From positions 10,604,501-10,668,500 of the forward strand of contig NC_063260.1 of the NCBI RefSeq assembly GCF_019578655.1: a DNA stretch of 64,000 bases, read 5' to 3'. The first letter of the stretch is position 1, and the number at the start of each line of letters is the position of its first letter. The stretch comes from Ricinus communis. Lineage: Eukaryota > Streptophyta > Magnoliopsida > Malpighiales > Euphorbiaceae. The notes under the pieces were generated by a model that was not told where the DNA came from, ran no database searches, and was given only the letters and a program-made list of their open reading frames with translations. Below, piece after piece: positions 34,140-45,655 of the stretch. Position numbers and translations under genes: made by a program.

Positions 34140-35264
34140 CTGAGAATGGAAGTGTCGCCGCCTCATGTGGCTTACACAATGCAAAGTGACGCTAGTCCCT
34201 CTTTCAAAATACAAACTTTTTTTTTATCAATTTTAGTTTTCTTAGAACTTTTGAGACTGAAATATGCTTTAGCTTAGAAGTTAACTTGTGATCTTATAGT
34301 TGGTTCATGCTCTTGATTTGGAATATTTTGAATATTTTCAGCAATTGTTTCAAATTTTTTTCAATTTACATCATGTTGAAATACCATAAAATCAATGCCA
34401 TCAATCGTATCAGTTATTGCATCAACATTGTTATCTTCAATAGTAGAAGCCTTGCGCCTCCTCACTTTTGCTACAATTTTAGCATATTACCTACTAGATC
34501 TATTTTTGGAATAAATCTCACATAGCTTGTCCTTCTTTCAAAATTAAGATTTTTTTTTATCAATTTTAGCTTTCTTAGAATTTTTGAGCCTTGAATATGC
34601 TTCAGCTTAAAAATTAGCTCGTGATCTTATAGTTGGTTCATGCTTTTGATTTAGAATATTTTAAATATATTGAGCAATTTTTTCAAAATCTTTTAAATTT
34701 ACATCGTGTTGAGATACCATAATTATAATGCCATCAATGGTATTAGTTGTTGCATCAATGTTGTTATCTTTAAAAATAGAAGCATTGCGCCTCCTCACTT
34801 TTGCTACAATTTTAGCATATTACCTCCTAGCTCTATCTTTAATATAAAGCTTACATAGCTTGTCATAATTTCTCATTTGTTTGTTTTACCATTCATATAT
34901 GTTATTTAAATTTAATACGTACCTTAATAAAGAGTTGCCACATCTCAGGTTCAAAAATAAATATTCCAATTATTGGATCCTAGCCAAACTACTCATACCA
35001 TTCTTAAATATGTTATAATAGAGAAACGAATATTTTTTAAATGTGTTTCAGGCAATTTTGAGTTTTTCCCTTATTAAGGATTTCTCTGAAAAAAAATTTC
35101 TTCAATTCCTTCAATATATTTTCAAATGCATATGGAGTAAAAGTTCCAACTCTACTTTTCATATTATGTTGATACAAATATGCATCAACAAAAGCATCAC
35201 ATGTAGGTTTAGGGTAAAATATTAATAATTTTTCTTCGGACGCATCTTTTAAAAATTTCAACAA
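34140..35264 (-). pseudogene. PIF/Harbinger ORF1, Myb/SANT-like DNA-binding protein, decayed
   Basis: On the minus strand, the frame at 35264–35037 reads FVDAYLYQHNMKSRVGTFTP and ILKELKKFFFREILNKGKTQ, the helix-turn-helix portion of the Myb/SANT-like (Myb_DNA-bind_3) proteins that accompany PIF/Harbinger transposases. Below it the frame is lost, but tail-like fragments (AKVRRRNAS, TTNTIDGI) appear twice because of a tandem duplication. In active elements this protein helps transposase bind transposon ends. Here stops and frameshifts are frequent. Confidence 0.65.
34201..34870. repeat. ~333-bp tandem duplication within Harbinger ORF1
   Basis: Two diverged units begin with ctttcaaaat at 34201 and 34534. 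Both contain atcaattttag, gatcttatagttggttcatg, atgccatcaa and gcgcctcctcacttttgcta in order. The duplication repeats the C-terminal portion of the Myb-like ORF. Confidence 0.85.
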
Positions 35265-35469
35265 TAAATAATTAATGTAGTAAACAATACATATTTTTTA
35301 ATCATTCTTTTAAAGCTCATAATAAAAATCAAACTAAAATATCATAAGTTCAATATCATATTACAAATCTTAATATCACACTTGAAGATTATATTTTACA
35401 TTACATTATAAGCAATAACTGCATAAAAAAAATATCATGTAGTGTAATCAATCCACATAGATGCAGCTA

Positions 35470-36480
35470 TAAAATTCATAATGGATTCTCATATAGTTGT
35501 CTTCTCATTATCATCGTTATTTATTATGTTGTGTTTCTTGTGGAGCACTACTATTTAATAGTTTAGCATCAGCCTTACTAAGTAATTTCTCATCTAGATC
35601 CACACTCATCAAGTAACTATACAAAATATAGTACCATAATAATTTGGTTTTGAGGTCTCGAGACCATAATTAGGTTCTATGAAACTTGCAATAATAGAAA
35701 ATTGGTTCTTACGAACACCAAAAGCACGTTTAGTTGTATTTCGTAAAGAAAAATATTAAAACTAAATAACTCGCTATATTTCGTGAATACTCTTTTAAGT
35801 AGTAACATTCTCCTCCATAAAGTATAATAAGACTACTTCTCAATATGGATCCAATATTAGTGAGATTTTACTTTATAAAAGAAGTTACAAATATAATTAA
35901 AATACTGTAACCAGTGAGAATTAAATTTATATTTATAAAATGTTATAAGTACCTTTTGAGATTTTAAGAAAGCATTCTCTAGTAATGCGTTTTTCAATAT
36001 TTTAAAGTTTTATGTTGTACCTTTCCACCCAGGTAATATATAAGTAAATTTTAAATCAAATATACATGCAGCCAAGATAATTTATACTTGATAATCTTTT
36101 CTACTACGATACTTAAAAGCCTCAGTAAAGGAAATTTTCATACAAATATGTGTTCCATCAATAACTCTAATACAATCTTAACATTATATTTCTTGTTAGG
36201 TTGTTATATATATAATTAGTTTAGCTAAAAAAAGAATAAATTCTTAATCACTTTGAAGTATGGATGAAATCGATTGGTGTTGAATATTTTAGAAGGAACT
36301 TGATCGGGTTGTTTGAGAAATTTATCATCCAACTCTATTATAGCTCTAAAGATATTATAAAAATGACGGCTAATTGTCTCTCTAGGCTTATAAAAGTAAA
36401 AACCAAGTTTATGATGAGTGATATTATGTCCTAATAAGTAAAGTATTTTTGTCACTTGTTCTTCTATATTTACTCATAAT
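35470..36480 (-). pseudogene. PIF/Harbinger transposase (HARBI1-like DDE_Tnp_4), decayed
   Basis: Minus-strand fragments fall in the family's order. First YLLGHNITHHKLGFYFYKPR and ETISRHFYNIFRAIIELDDK (36455–36300). Then VIDGTHI with the first catalytic Asp, and EAFKYRSRKDYQV, LAACIFDLKFTYILPGWKGT (about 36170–36020). Then YYLKEYSRNIA, GVRKNQFSIIASFIEPNYGL and a C-terminal KLLSKADAKLLNSSAPQETQ (about 35830–35530). Several frameshifts and stops interrupt them, so it is dead. The second catalytic Asp lies in a damaged stretch and I could not confirm it. Element ends were not found. Confidence 0.8.
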
Positions 36481-37659
36481 GTTAGTCGAATTCCACCTTT
36501 TTTAACTAAAAAATCACATAAACCCATAAAGTTGTATGACTCATTCTTATAATTCTATGATACTAATTACTACTTGCAATTTGATTCAACAGTTCAGACC
36601 TCGCATTTTCTCCTTCTAACCATCTAAACATCTTCAATTTTTAATTTAACCTAACATACACCTAAGAATTTTATTTTTTGGTAATATTTAAATATCTTGT
36701 GCAATATATGTAGATGTATTGAATGAAGAAACAATGCTAAAAAGTGTTAAAATATCACAAAAAAAGAAAGTTAAGGCGTTTGCTAGGTTAAATTGAAAGT
36801 TAGAGTGTTAAATTGACTAAATGACTAAAATTCATAGAGCATAAATATGCATTTGGTCATACAATATATTAATTTATAAAAATAAATAGTAGTATAGAGA
36901 TAAACTTGTATAAAATAGGATACTAAAAAAAAATTCTTTTTTTACCCATAAAAATACATTATCATACTAAACTAGCAATAAAATTCTACACGTATAGTTG
37001 ACGTACATGAAAATTTAGATTTTATCTTTTTGATAAGTTAAACTAATAATCAATATGATTATTTAATTATACTAAGCTAATATGATTTTATTAATGTGTT
37101 AGTTGTAAATTTATCTTATTAGCTTAATATACTAAATTAGAATTTTTAAGTTTTTTAATAGTTTATATGCATTCTGCATATGTGTTTAGCGTATTAAACT
37201 AGCAACTAATACATCGTCATTATCTCATAAGATAAACAAATTAAGCTAATCAATAGCAACTACTATCTTAAAGTATTTTTTTGATTTATGTAATTAGATA
37301 ATAAACATATTTTTCAATTAATAATTGTAATTATACTATTTGAATAATTAATTATATATGCACTAATTTTATATCGAATTATTTTATAAAAATCACAAAT
37401 ATCATATAAATACATTACATCTGTCAAGAAATATATATGCTAAATAAATTACCAAATATATATAAGCAAGTAAGTTAGAGTTATGTACAATAACATTTTG
37501 TACCATAATATTAATGTATTTACACAAAGTAACATTTTGAAAAAAATAATTTGCAACATACGATAAAAAATAAATTGGCTAAAAGTAGGAGTAACAAAAA
37601 AGATAAAACAATTTAAATTTGCACTTAACTTTTTTAATGTTAGTTAAATGAGTATAAGT
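36481..37659. other. AT-rich spacer between Harbinger remnant and LINE
   Basis: No coding signal. Text such as ttaaggcgtttgctaggtt near 36770 could belong to the Harbinger end, but a partner on the other side was not found. Confidence 0.4.
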
Positions 37660-38072
37660 CAAATTAGTAGGACTCGTTTATAGTAATGTTAAATAATACA
37701 GAGTCCTCTTAGTGAGGGTTAGGATTTTCTCTCTATAAGGAATAGGGTTTCTCTATTTTCAAGCCTCCTTCCATGATTTTCATGGTTTTCTGTACTTTTA
37801 ATCCTAATTAAATATTTTCTTTTCCTTTATTTTTCTTTTCATGTCTCATCTCGTGTTACTTTGTTAGCTCTTTTCGTGTTTCTTTTGCCCTCATATTTTA
37901 GTTTGCTCTTCTTTTCCTATGTCATTCTTCTCATTTTTTTTCTGTCTAGTTGATCTTTGTGTTTGTGTTTGCTGGAGTTTTGTCTTTATTGCTCAATGTT
38001 TCTCTACAAGAACATATTCCCTTTTAATTGTGTTTACTCATATTTCTTACAGTAGTTATCAGATCCATTACT

Positions 38073-39617
38073 ATGTCTACGAATATAATTAGTTCATATG
38101 TTGATATCTCCCATTTAACCGTTATTGGAAGTGAGGAGTTGATCCTTGATGATGAAATCAATATTAAGGGCCAAGACCGAACAACATTTTGTCTGGCGGG
38201 TAAATTATGGACTAACATGCCTTTCAATTCCAATGCCCTTATGAACATGATGAAAAAAAAAAGCTTCTAATGTTGTTCATGGCTTTGAGGTCCAAGAATG
38301 GGAACAAAATTTATATATTTTCAGTCTTTTCATTAGAAAGAGAAAAGACAAATGTTAAATAAAGAGCCCTGATATTTTGATAGGGATCTTTTCATTTTGA
38401 AGGATGTAACAGGACTTGAACAGGCTTCCCCTATTGATCTTGTGCATAGTATGTTGTGGATTAGGGCTTATGACCTACCTTTATGATGTATGAATCATAT
38501 GATGTGGCCTCTCTATTAGCAAAAAATATTGGTGAATTCCCTTGGATGTGAGACAACCTTTATGTAGAGGTACAAAGTTGAGAATTAGCCATTCAAATTC
38601 TATCTGGATTCCTTTCAAATATGAGGATTTGTCGGTCTTTTGCTTTTCATATGGAAAATATGGTCATAGCTTTAAGTTTTGTAACTAAAGAATTGATTTA
38701 GATGATGAAAGGGATCTTAAACTTAAATTTGGTAAATGGTTGTGTGCTTCCCCTCTTATACGTCCTTGTAGTCTTGGTATGTAAGATAAGGAGCCAAGTA
38801 TATAAGCAAAAAAATGACTTTTCAACTATTAGAAAAAGTAATAAAAAATACATTTTTTAAGCTAACCATTGTCAATAAAACTAATACGCAGGCTGACATA
38901 GAGGTATATGAAGTTGATGATGACAATGAAGTGGTTAGTAACAATGATACCCTAGTTTCTAATATTGTGAGCAGAATATTGAAAGTCTTATTATTAATGA
39001 TGAGGCTTCCTATGCTAGCATACCTAATACCACCAAAATTACCACCTTTTCCACTTTGACAAATAATGGCAATGTCTTCTTTCCTCCACTAACCTACCCC
39101 ATTCCTGAGCTTAGTGATATACCATTCTTTTTACCACATTAGAGTTTGCCACCACTTCCCAACAATGACCAACCATCCCTTGACAATTTTTAAAATACTG
39201 CACATTGCTGATAACAAGTCCCTGACCATTATCACTTCAAACAACCTTATTTTACCCGAACTTGAGCAAAACTTTTTTATGACCAACTGTTTTGTAACTG
39301 AAGACATCATTATTACTAAATTTTAGGCATGAGTTTATTCTCATTTTTAACCCTGGTATAAATACTTTCCAATTCTACAAAAGCTAAAAGCCCCAAATAA
39401 ACAAAAAGTCTAAAAATATCATTCCAATCAAAAATCAAAACCCAAAGCCAATCAATTGATACTTGAGGTTGGTATAAAGAAACAAAGGAGTGATGTTGCA
39501 GAGGGCTTAGCAGGAGAGTCGAAATTCAAAAAGTGCAAAGAAGGGACTTTATATGACGTGGTTTGTTCCTTTGATGATCATGCGAAGGTTGTAGTGCAAC
39601 CCGACCATACACCATGA
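38073..39617 (+). pseudogene. LINE ORF1 (DUF4283/zinc-knuckle RNA-binding protein)
   Basis: It starts MSTNIISSYVDISHLTVIGS. After frameshifts it shows FDRDLFILKDVTGLEQASP, LHSMLWIRAYDLP-like text and a CCHC-like knuckle (FCFSYGKYGHSFKFC, with one Cys lost). It ends with DVVCSFDDHAKVVVQPDHTP and a TGA stop. This layout fits the DUF4283–zf-CCHC_4 ORF1 of plant L1 elements, which binds LINE RNA. The stop overlaps the ORF2 ATG, but the LTR-element insertion begins inside that overlap. Confidence 0.7.
39610..39614. repeat. Target site duplication (left), cacca
   Basis: The 5 bases cacca precede the tgatatga end at 39615 and recur at 41631–41635 after the cctatca end. This marks the insertion as integrase-made. 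Confidence 0.85.
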
Positions 39618-39744
39618 TATGAATCATGAGGAAGTTGAAACAAGAAGAATTCGGCACTAAAATAAAATAAAATAAAAGAAAAGAAGATGAGAAACTTTAA
39701 TAACACACAAAACACAAAGATAAGCAAACCTCAACTTGAAGCAA

Positions 39745-39756
39745 GCTCTGATACCA
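39745..39756 (-). other. Primer-binding site (initiator tRNA-Met type), inverted
   Basis: The minus strand reads TGGTATCAGAGC two bases after the LTR end, complementary to the 3' end of initiator tRNA-Met. It lies on the outer side of the left LTR. That LTR thus has a primer site on one side and a polypurine tract on the other, a junction no intact element contains. Confidence 0.85.
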
Positions 39757-39758
39757 AA

Positions 39759-40577
39759 TGATAGGAAATCATCATCTTAGCAACCATACACCCCAATAAC
39801 TAATGAGTTACGATACATATGGAATGCAAGAAAACACCCTCCAATCAAGATGATTCCAAAACCCAAGGATCTCCTCAAGTGAAGTTAGGAAAAACTAGTT
39901 CCAACAATGAAACTAGCACTTGAATTCAACTCCAAACGCCACAAACCAAGTATGATTTGATAAGTTATGAATCAAACACAAGATTTTGGTTAGAGAACGC
40001 CACAAACTGAAATTAGTTTGATAAGTTCAAAGTTCATGCAAGAACTTAAGCAAAAACACTCACAAAGAGCAAACAAAGATTATCATTCAAAATTCTATGT
40101 TTACAAATGAATTTGGCTTTGATATTTATAGCCAAAACAAGACAAAGAAAACCTAAATGGATGTCTTTTCTACTTTCCCACGTTTTTCCTTTAATTCCCT
40201 TAAAAACTCATTAAAATTGGCTGTTTTTTACATTGATGGCCCTCATTTTGTAACTCCCCAATGACAACTAAATATGTGCACTCATTTGTAACTCCACATA
40301 ACACTCATATAACTCACACCTAATAAAATAATCCTTAATTAAATAAAAATAAACTAAAACAATTACTTAAGCTAAAACCCAAAAGATAAGAACCCATATA
40401 AATATGAATTAAGCCCAAAGGCTTAATCATAGCCGAATGGATTTTATTCTTCAAAATGGACTGGATGCTTCATTATAAGGTTGGACTCTTGTTTTCATGC
40501 ATGAGTTGCATTTCCATTTTGGACCTTTTGGTGCATGCCTTTGCAATGGAATCTCATGGCAGCCTTGATTCATATCA
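39759..40577 (-). repeat. Left LTR of the rearranged element (inverted), 819 bp
   Basis: It runs tgataggaaatc...catatca on the plus strand, i.e. TGATATG...CCTATCA reversed. The inverted polypurine tract follows at 40578–40595. It is longer than the right copy because it keeps about 255 bp (roughly 40175–40430) that the right copy lost. Confidence 0.85.
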
Positions 40578-41029
40578 TTCCCCCTTTCTTGAAAGAAAAT
40601 TCATCCTCGAATTTTGCCCAAATATTGCGAAAGAGATAAACATATAATCTCAAACGGTAATGAAATGCTATCATCAACCTGCAATTCCATATAGTTCTTC
40701 TAATTGGAAATCGAATTGGAGTAAAAAGGATAATAAATTTGCTAAGCCTAAAGTGGATGAGAATAAGAATAAAAATGAAATAGGCAGCAAAAACAAAGTT
40801 GAGAATCAAGCTAATCAATCTAGAAGCTTGAAGAGTTCAAGATGTTGACTAATAGCTTTCTTAAGCATCTTAAAGATAAAGCCGATTCTAAGCCATCATT
40901 GAAGACTAACATCGATGATGTAAAGGAGGTTGATGATGGCATTTCATTACCGTTTGAGATTATATGTTTATCTCTTTCGCAATATTTGGGCAAAATTCGA
41001 GGACGAATTTTCTTTCAAGAAAGGGGGAA

Positions 41030-41630
41030 TGATATGAATCAAGGCTGCCATGAGATTCCATTGCAAAGGCATGCACCAAAAGGTCCAAAATGGAAATGCA
41101 ACTCATGCATGAAAACAAGAGTCCAACCTTATAATGAAGCATCCAGTCCATTTTGAAGAATAAAATCCATTCGGCTTTGCAATGGAATCTCATGGCAGCC
41201 TTGATTCATATCATAGTAGAAAAGACATCCATTTAGGTTTTCTTTGTCTTGTTTTGGCTATAAATATCAAAGCCAAATTCATTTGTAAACATAGAATTTT
41301 GAATGATAATCTTTGTTTGCTCTTTGTGAGTGTTTTTGCTTAAGTTCTTGCATGAACTTTGAACTTATCAAACTAATTTTAGTTTGTGGCGTTCTCTAAC
41401 CAAAATCTTGTGTTTGATTCATAACTTATCAAATCATACTTGGTTTGTGGCGTTTGGAGTTGAATTCAAGTGCTAGTTTCATTGTTGGAACTAGTTTTTC
41501 CTAACTTCACTTGAGGAGATCCTTGGGTTTTGGAATCATCTTGATTGGAGGGTGTTTTCTTGCATTCCATATGTATCGTAACTCATTAGTTATTGGGGTG
41601 TATGGTTGCTAAGATGATGATTTCCTATCA
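41030..41630 (+). repeat. Right LTR of the rearranged element, 601 bp, with a filler
   Basis: It runs tgatatgaatcaagg...ttcctatca after the PPT aagaaaggggga. An internal deletion of about 255 bp relative to the left LTR is patched at about 41177–41215 with roughly 38 bp that are an inverted copy of this LTR's own first bases (ttgattcatatcat text). Confidence 0.82.
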
Positions 41631-41633
41631 CAC

Positions 41634-44600
41634 CATGAGTTGCCTTCTTTAGAATTGTAGAGGGCTTAGGAACCCTTGAATAGTTTCCATTCTAAGGGAG
41701 CTTATTAAGCTCGAGTTTCCTACCTAATTTCCTTAATGGAAACTAAGTTGTCAGCTTCGGAGATGGAGCATATTAAAAGAAAATTAGGGTCTTTGATGAT
41801 TTAGACATTGGTGAGGAGTGGTGGATTATGTTTAATGCGGAGTTTTAAAGTTTTATGCAGTCTAGTTTCTTATTCTTTACATCATATTGATGTGGTAATT
41901 GACGATTTGGGGACGAATCAATAATGGAGATTTACTGGTTCTATAGATGACCTAGGTTTTAAGAAAAGTATCTTTCATGGAGATTGCTTTATGAGCTAAA
42001 GAATCGGCCTCAACTCCTTTCGATGTGTAGAGGAGACTTTAATGAGATCCTTTTTATAGTGAAAAGGTGGGAGGAAACGAAAGAGATATTTTTGCCATTA
42101 ATGTTTTTCCTCAAGCTTTAAATAGTTGTGCTTTAGAGGATTTATGTTTTTCGAGCTCAAAATTCAGTTGGAGTAATGGGCATGTTAGCTTCAATAACAT
42201 TCAAGAGAGAATGGCTAAATGTCTTGGCACCGATTCCTGGTGTGACCTCTTTCTTGACTTTTTTGGCCAGCATTTACTAAGATACGGTTCTAATCATTGT
42301 TTTATTCATCTATCCATGACTAAGCATCGGTTGAGATCTCAAAGATTAAGCAAACCTTTTCGGTTTGAAGCTATGTGGATTAGAGATGTTAATTATAGAT
42401 TAATGATTAGTAATTCTTGGAAAGAATGTAATGGTTCAGTAATGGACAAGATTGACATCTATGTGAAGGCCTTGAGCAAATAGGGAAATCAGCAGTTTGA
42501 TTCAGTTTCAAGAGATATTCAAAGAAATTTTTTTGAGTTGGAGTGCCTTCAAACTAGATATCACGATGAAGCCATAATTTGTCGAGCCCGTGTCTTAGAA
42601 AAAGAAATCACAGAGCTTATTTGTAAAGAGGAAGTGATGTGGGCCCAATAGTTGACTTTGTGAAGGTGATAGCAATACTACATTTTTTCATAAGAAGGCT
42701 AGCTAGAGGAAGAAACGAAATATAGTAGTTGGTACTTTTGATGAGAGTGGCAATTGGGTGGAGGAGGAGATGCAGATTGCTAATGTATTCAAGAACTATT
42801 TTTGGGATTTATTTTCTACTTCAGGAAATATAATTATTTATGCAATTATTGAGACTGTTTTTGATAGGATTATTGAAGCTATGAAAGCAAACCTCCAAGA
42901 ACCTTACACAAAAGATAAAGTTCTTCGTGTCCTTAAACAGATGCACCGTTGAAAGGCTTCAGGCCCAGATGGTATGTCTATCCTTTTTTATCTTACTTCT
43001 TGGGATGTGATTGGTCATGATGTATTATCTTTAGTACTTGGTGTTCTTAATAGTGATAGTAATCTTGAGTTTATTAATCATACCCTTATTTCCAAAATCT
43101 AAAAATCCTAAAACTGCTAAAGAGTTCAGACTTATTAGTCTTTGTAATGTAATTTTTAAATTGATTATTAAAATAATTGTTTATAGATTCAAAGTTGTCT
43201 TCCCTAAGATTATTGATATGTCCCAAGTTATTTAATTCCTGGCAGACTTATTACCGATAATGCTCTCACTGCCTTTGAACCATTTCATTACATGAGGAGT
43301 AATATGGGGAGGACAAGGAATTTTGCTTTAAAATTAGCCATAAGCAAAGCTCATGATAGGATAAAATGGAATTTCTTGGAAGCTATAATGTTAAAAATTG
43401 GTTTCCCAATTCTACTGTTAGTCTTATCATGCATTATACGTCTTCTGTTTCTTTTTCTATCTTGCTTAATGGCTTAGTCTATGACAATTTTATTCCTTTT
43501 AAAGGCCTCTGTCGGGGTGACCTGCTATCTCTATATCTCTTTATTATTTGTGAAGAAGGATTTTCTTCTATTATTAGGGTTAAAAAGAGTGCACATCATA
43601 TCCATGGTTTGAAAATTTGCAAGAGAGCACCATCAGTTTCACACCTATTTTCAGCAGATGATAATTTGTTATTTAGAAGAGCTACTATTCAGGAGGCTGA
43701 ACATTATGCAGAAATTCTCAGTTCCAATGTTGCTTACTTTGAGTCAGCAGATTAATTTCGAGAAATCTGAAATCTCTTTCAGTCAGAATGTCTCTAGCTC
43801 AATGAAATCGGCAATTCAGCAAAAGTTAGGTGTTAGGGTGGTTGTTTTAAACCATGGCAAATACCTGGGTCTTCCTTCGATTGTGGGCAAGTCCAAGAAG
43901 TAAAATTTTCTCTTCTATCTTGGATCAAGTTATGAGTAAATTAGAAGGATGGAAAGAACAAATTCTCTCGAAAATTGGTAAGAAAATACTTATTAAAGCA
44001 ATTGCTCAATCTATACCAAATTATTTAATGAGTTGTTTCCTTTTTCCTAAGTTTATTTGTAACTACCTTAATTGTTAATTATTGGTGGGACAGAAGGGTA
44101 ATGGGAGAAAGATGCATTGGTGTAAATAGGAGGTTCTTTGTAAATCTAAGGGAGAGGAGGGCTTACGCTTTCGGAAACTTCATGCTTTCAATTTAACTAT
44201 GTTAGCTAAACAAGTTTGGCGTCTTTCTACTGACCCGAATTCCTTAATTAGCCAAATTTTGAAAGCCTAGCATTATCCTAGGACTGATATTCCCAATGCT
44301 CAACTTGGTTATAATCCTAGTTATACCTGGAGGAGTATTTGGGAAGCTCGTATTGAAAAAGAGTCTTACTTTTTATGGTAGGATTAGGCTCCTCTATTAG
44401 AGTTTGGGGTGATAGGTGGATTCCCAAACAATTGAGTCTTAAGGTTTTGACTTCTAGAGATGAAGCTTTCGGTGATTTGATGGTTAGTGATCTTATCTTA
44501 GAATCAAGTCTTTGGAATTCAAGCCTGATTAACCCGTTGTTCTCACATGTAGAGACATATTTAATTTTTGCTATTCCTCTTAGTTCCCATCGATCCCAAA

Positions 44601-45620
44601 ATTTACCCTCTTGGATCTTCTTCACCAAATCGTGGCAATATAGCACTTAGCTCATCATTATATCCAATATAATTATGCTGGGAATTCGGGTTCTAGTCCT
44701 ACGGATAGCCTCATAAATTAGAATTCGATTTGGTATCTTAATATTCCACCAAAAGTAAAGCATTTCGTATGGAGATGTTGCCTTGATCTTCTTCCTATAG
44801 GTGCTTTATTCTGCAAAAGGTCAATCCCAGTTCCTCTAGATTGTTGCTGGTGTAAAAACAGGATGGTAACTGTTATGCACTCTCTTTATTGTTTTTTTAC
44901 AGGTGAAGTATGGCAAGCCAATATTTTTCAAATATTAAGGATAAGCTCACTCTTGCATGTATGATCAGTTGGAGTATTTGGCGATCCCGAAACTTGAAAA
45001 ATTTCAAGATATCTCAATGACTCCTTTGCAAATTCTTCAAAAAGCTTACAAATTATTTGATGACTTTGCCTCTTCCAATAAGAAGTGTCCCCTGGATAGG
45101 AGCCATCAATCACCTCTAAGATGGGAACTTCCTGCTACCGATCACTTTAAGCTTAATGTGGATGTGGGATGTTTCAATATGCAGGGACATGGACGTGGGA
45201 TGTTTCGATATGCAGGAACATGGATGTGGAGTTATTATCAAGGATTGTACGGGTGTGGTTAAGGTCTCAGTATCTTTTTTCTATCCTTCTCAATGCTACC
45301 TAGAAATTGCTGAAGCCAAAGCCATCCTCAAAGGATTAAATGTTGTTACTCAACACTGATTCTCTTCCTTGATCGTTGAAAAGTGATTGTCAGTATAGTG
45401 TTAATTGCATTCTGAATCGGGTTTTTAGCAGGAATCCATTAAGCATTTTAGATATATCTAGTTCTTTTCATACTATTGTTTTTGGTTATGTTCCTAGATT
45501 AGCCAATCAAGTAGCTCATAAGCTTGAAAGGATAGCCTTTGTCTCTAGTGTGGAGGAAATTATCATCGTCAATGATATCCCTCTTGATGTAATATTAGAT
45601 GTTTTGGGCACTTCTTAATG
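41634..45620 (+). pseudogene. LINE ORF2 (endonuclease–reverse transcriptase–RNase H), decayed
   Basis: Starts at the ATGA junction with SCLL, then a stop and NCRGLRNP, the hallmark N-terminus of plant LINE endonuclease. Later pieces include FNEILF, KFSWSNG, ASGPDGMSI, RLITDNALTAFE, LNGLVYDNFIPFKGLCRGD and LFSADDNLLF, where the RT catalytic [YF]ADD became SADD. A zinc-binding/linker region follows, then an RNase H-like domain (FKLNVDVG, GVVIKDCTGVV, LEIAEAKAILKGL). Stops and frameshifts occur throughout. In live elements this enzyme performs target-primed reverse transcription in the nucleus. Confidence 0.85.
45161..45231 (+). repeat. 31-bp tandem repeat in LINE RNase H region
   Basis: Units gatgtgggatgtttcaatat... 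at 45161 and gacgtgggatgtttcgatat... at 45192 are 31 bp apart, and a third partial copy starts at 45223. As 31 is not a multiple of three, the repeat itself shifts the frame. Confidence 0.85.
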
Positions 45621-45655
45621 TTAAGTACACAATCCTGTCTCCTTATTTTTAAAAA

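Larger units (their letters stand above)
39615..41630. mobile_element. Rearranged LTR retrotransposon with inverted LTRs, inserted in the LINE
   Basis: Flanked by cacca/cacca and bounded by TG...CA. From left to right: about 13 bp of an LTR start (tgatatgaatca); an inverted 5' leader with a primer site; an inverted LTR (39759–40577); an inverted PPT and pol end; a short gag-like piece (about 40683–40920, with SNWKSNWSKKDNKFAKPKVD); a forward pol end and PPT; and a forward LTR (41030–41630). The two arms are near-identical over several hundred bases. This is not a normal element. It looks like a self-integration or template-switch product that was then integrated, or a post-insertion rearrangement. 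Confidence 0.82.
37660..45655 (+). mobile_element. L1-type plant LINE, full-length-like but dead, with a retrotransposon inserted
   Basis: The plus strand carries a 5' leader, ORF1 and ORF2 (endonuclease, reverse transcriptase, RNase H-like domain) in standard LINE order, all with many stops and frameshifts. A separate LTR-derived insertion (39615–41630, TSD cacca) splits it at the ORF1/ORF2 junction. Removing it restores an ORF1 stop overlapping the ORF2 start as ATGA. The 3' end is set by the last ORF2 similarity and a short A-rich tail near 45650. The 5' end is approximate and no target duplication was found. Confidence 0.75.

Noticed and set aside
34537..34640. Two direct repeats read as possible LTRs of a small element
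   Set aside because: They are the two units of an internal tandem duplication in the Harbinger ORF and lack TG...CA ends, PBS and PPT.
40456..41193. Identical short frames at 40456–40647 and 40960–41193 read as a duplicated gene
   Set aside because: They are the same LTR/pol-end text in the two arms of the inverted retroelement.
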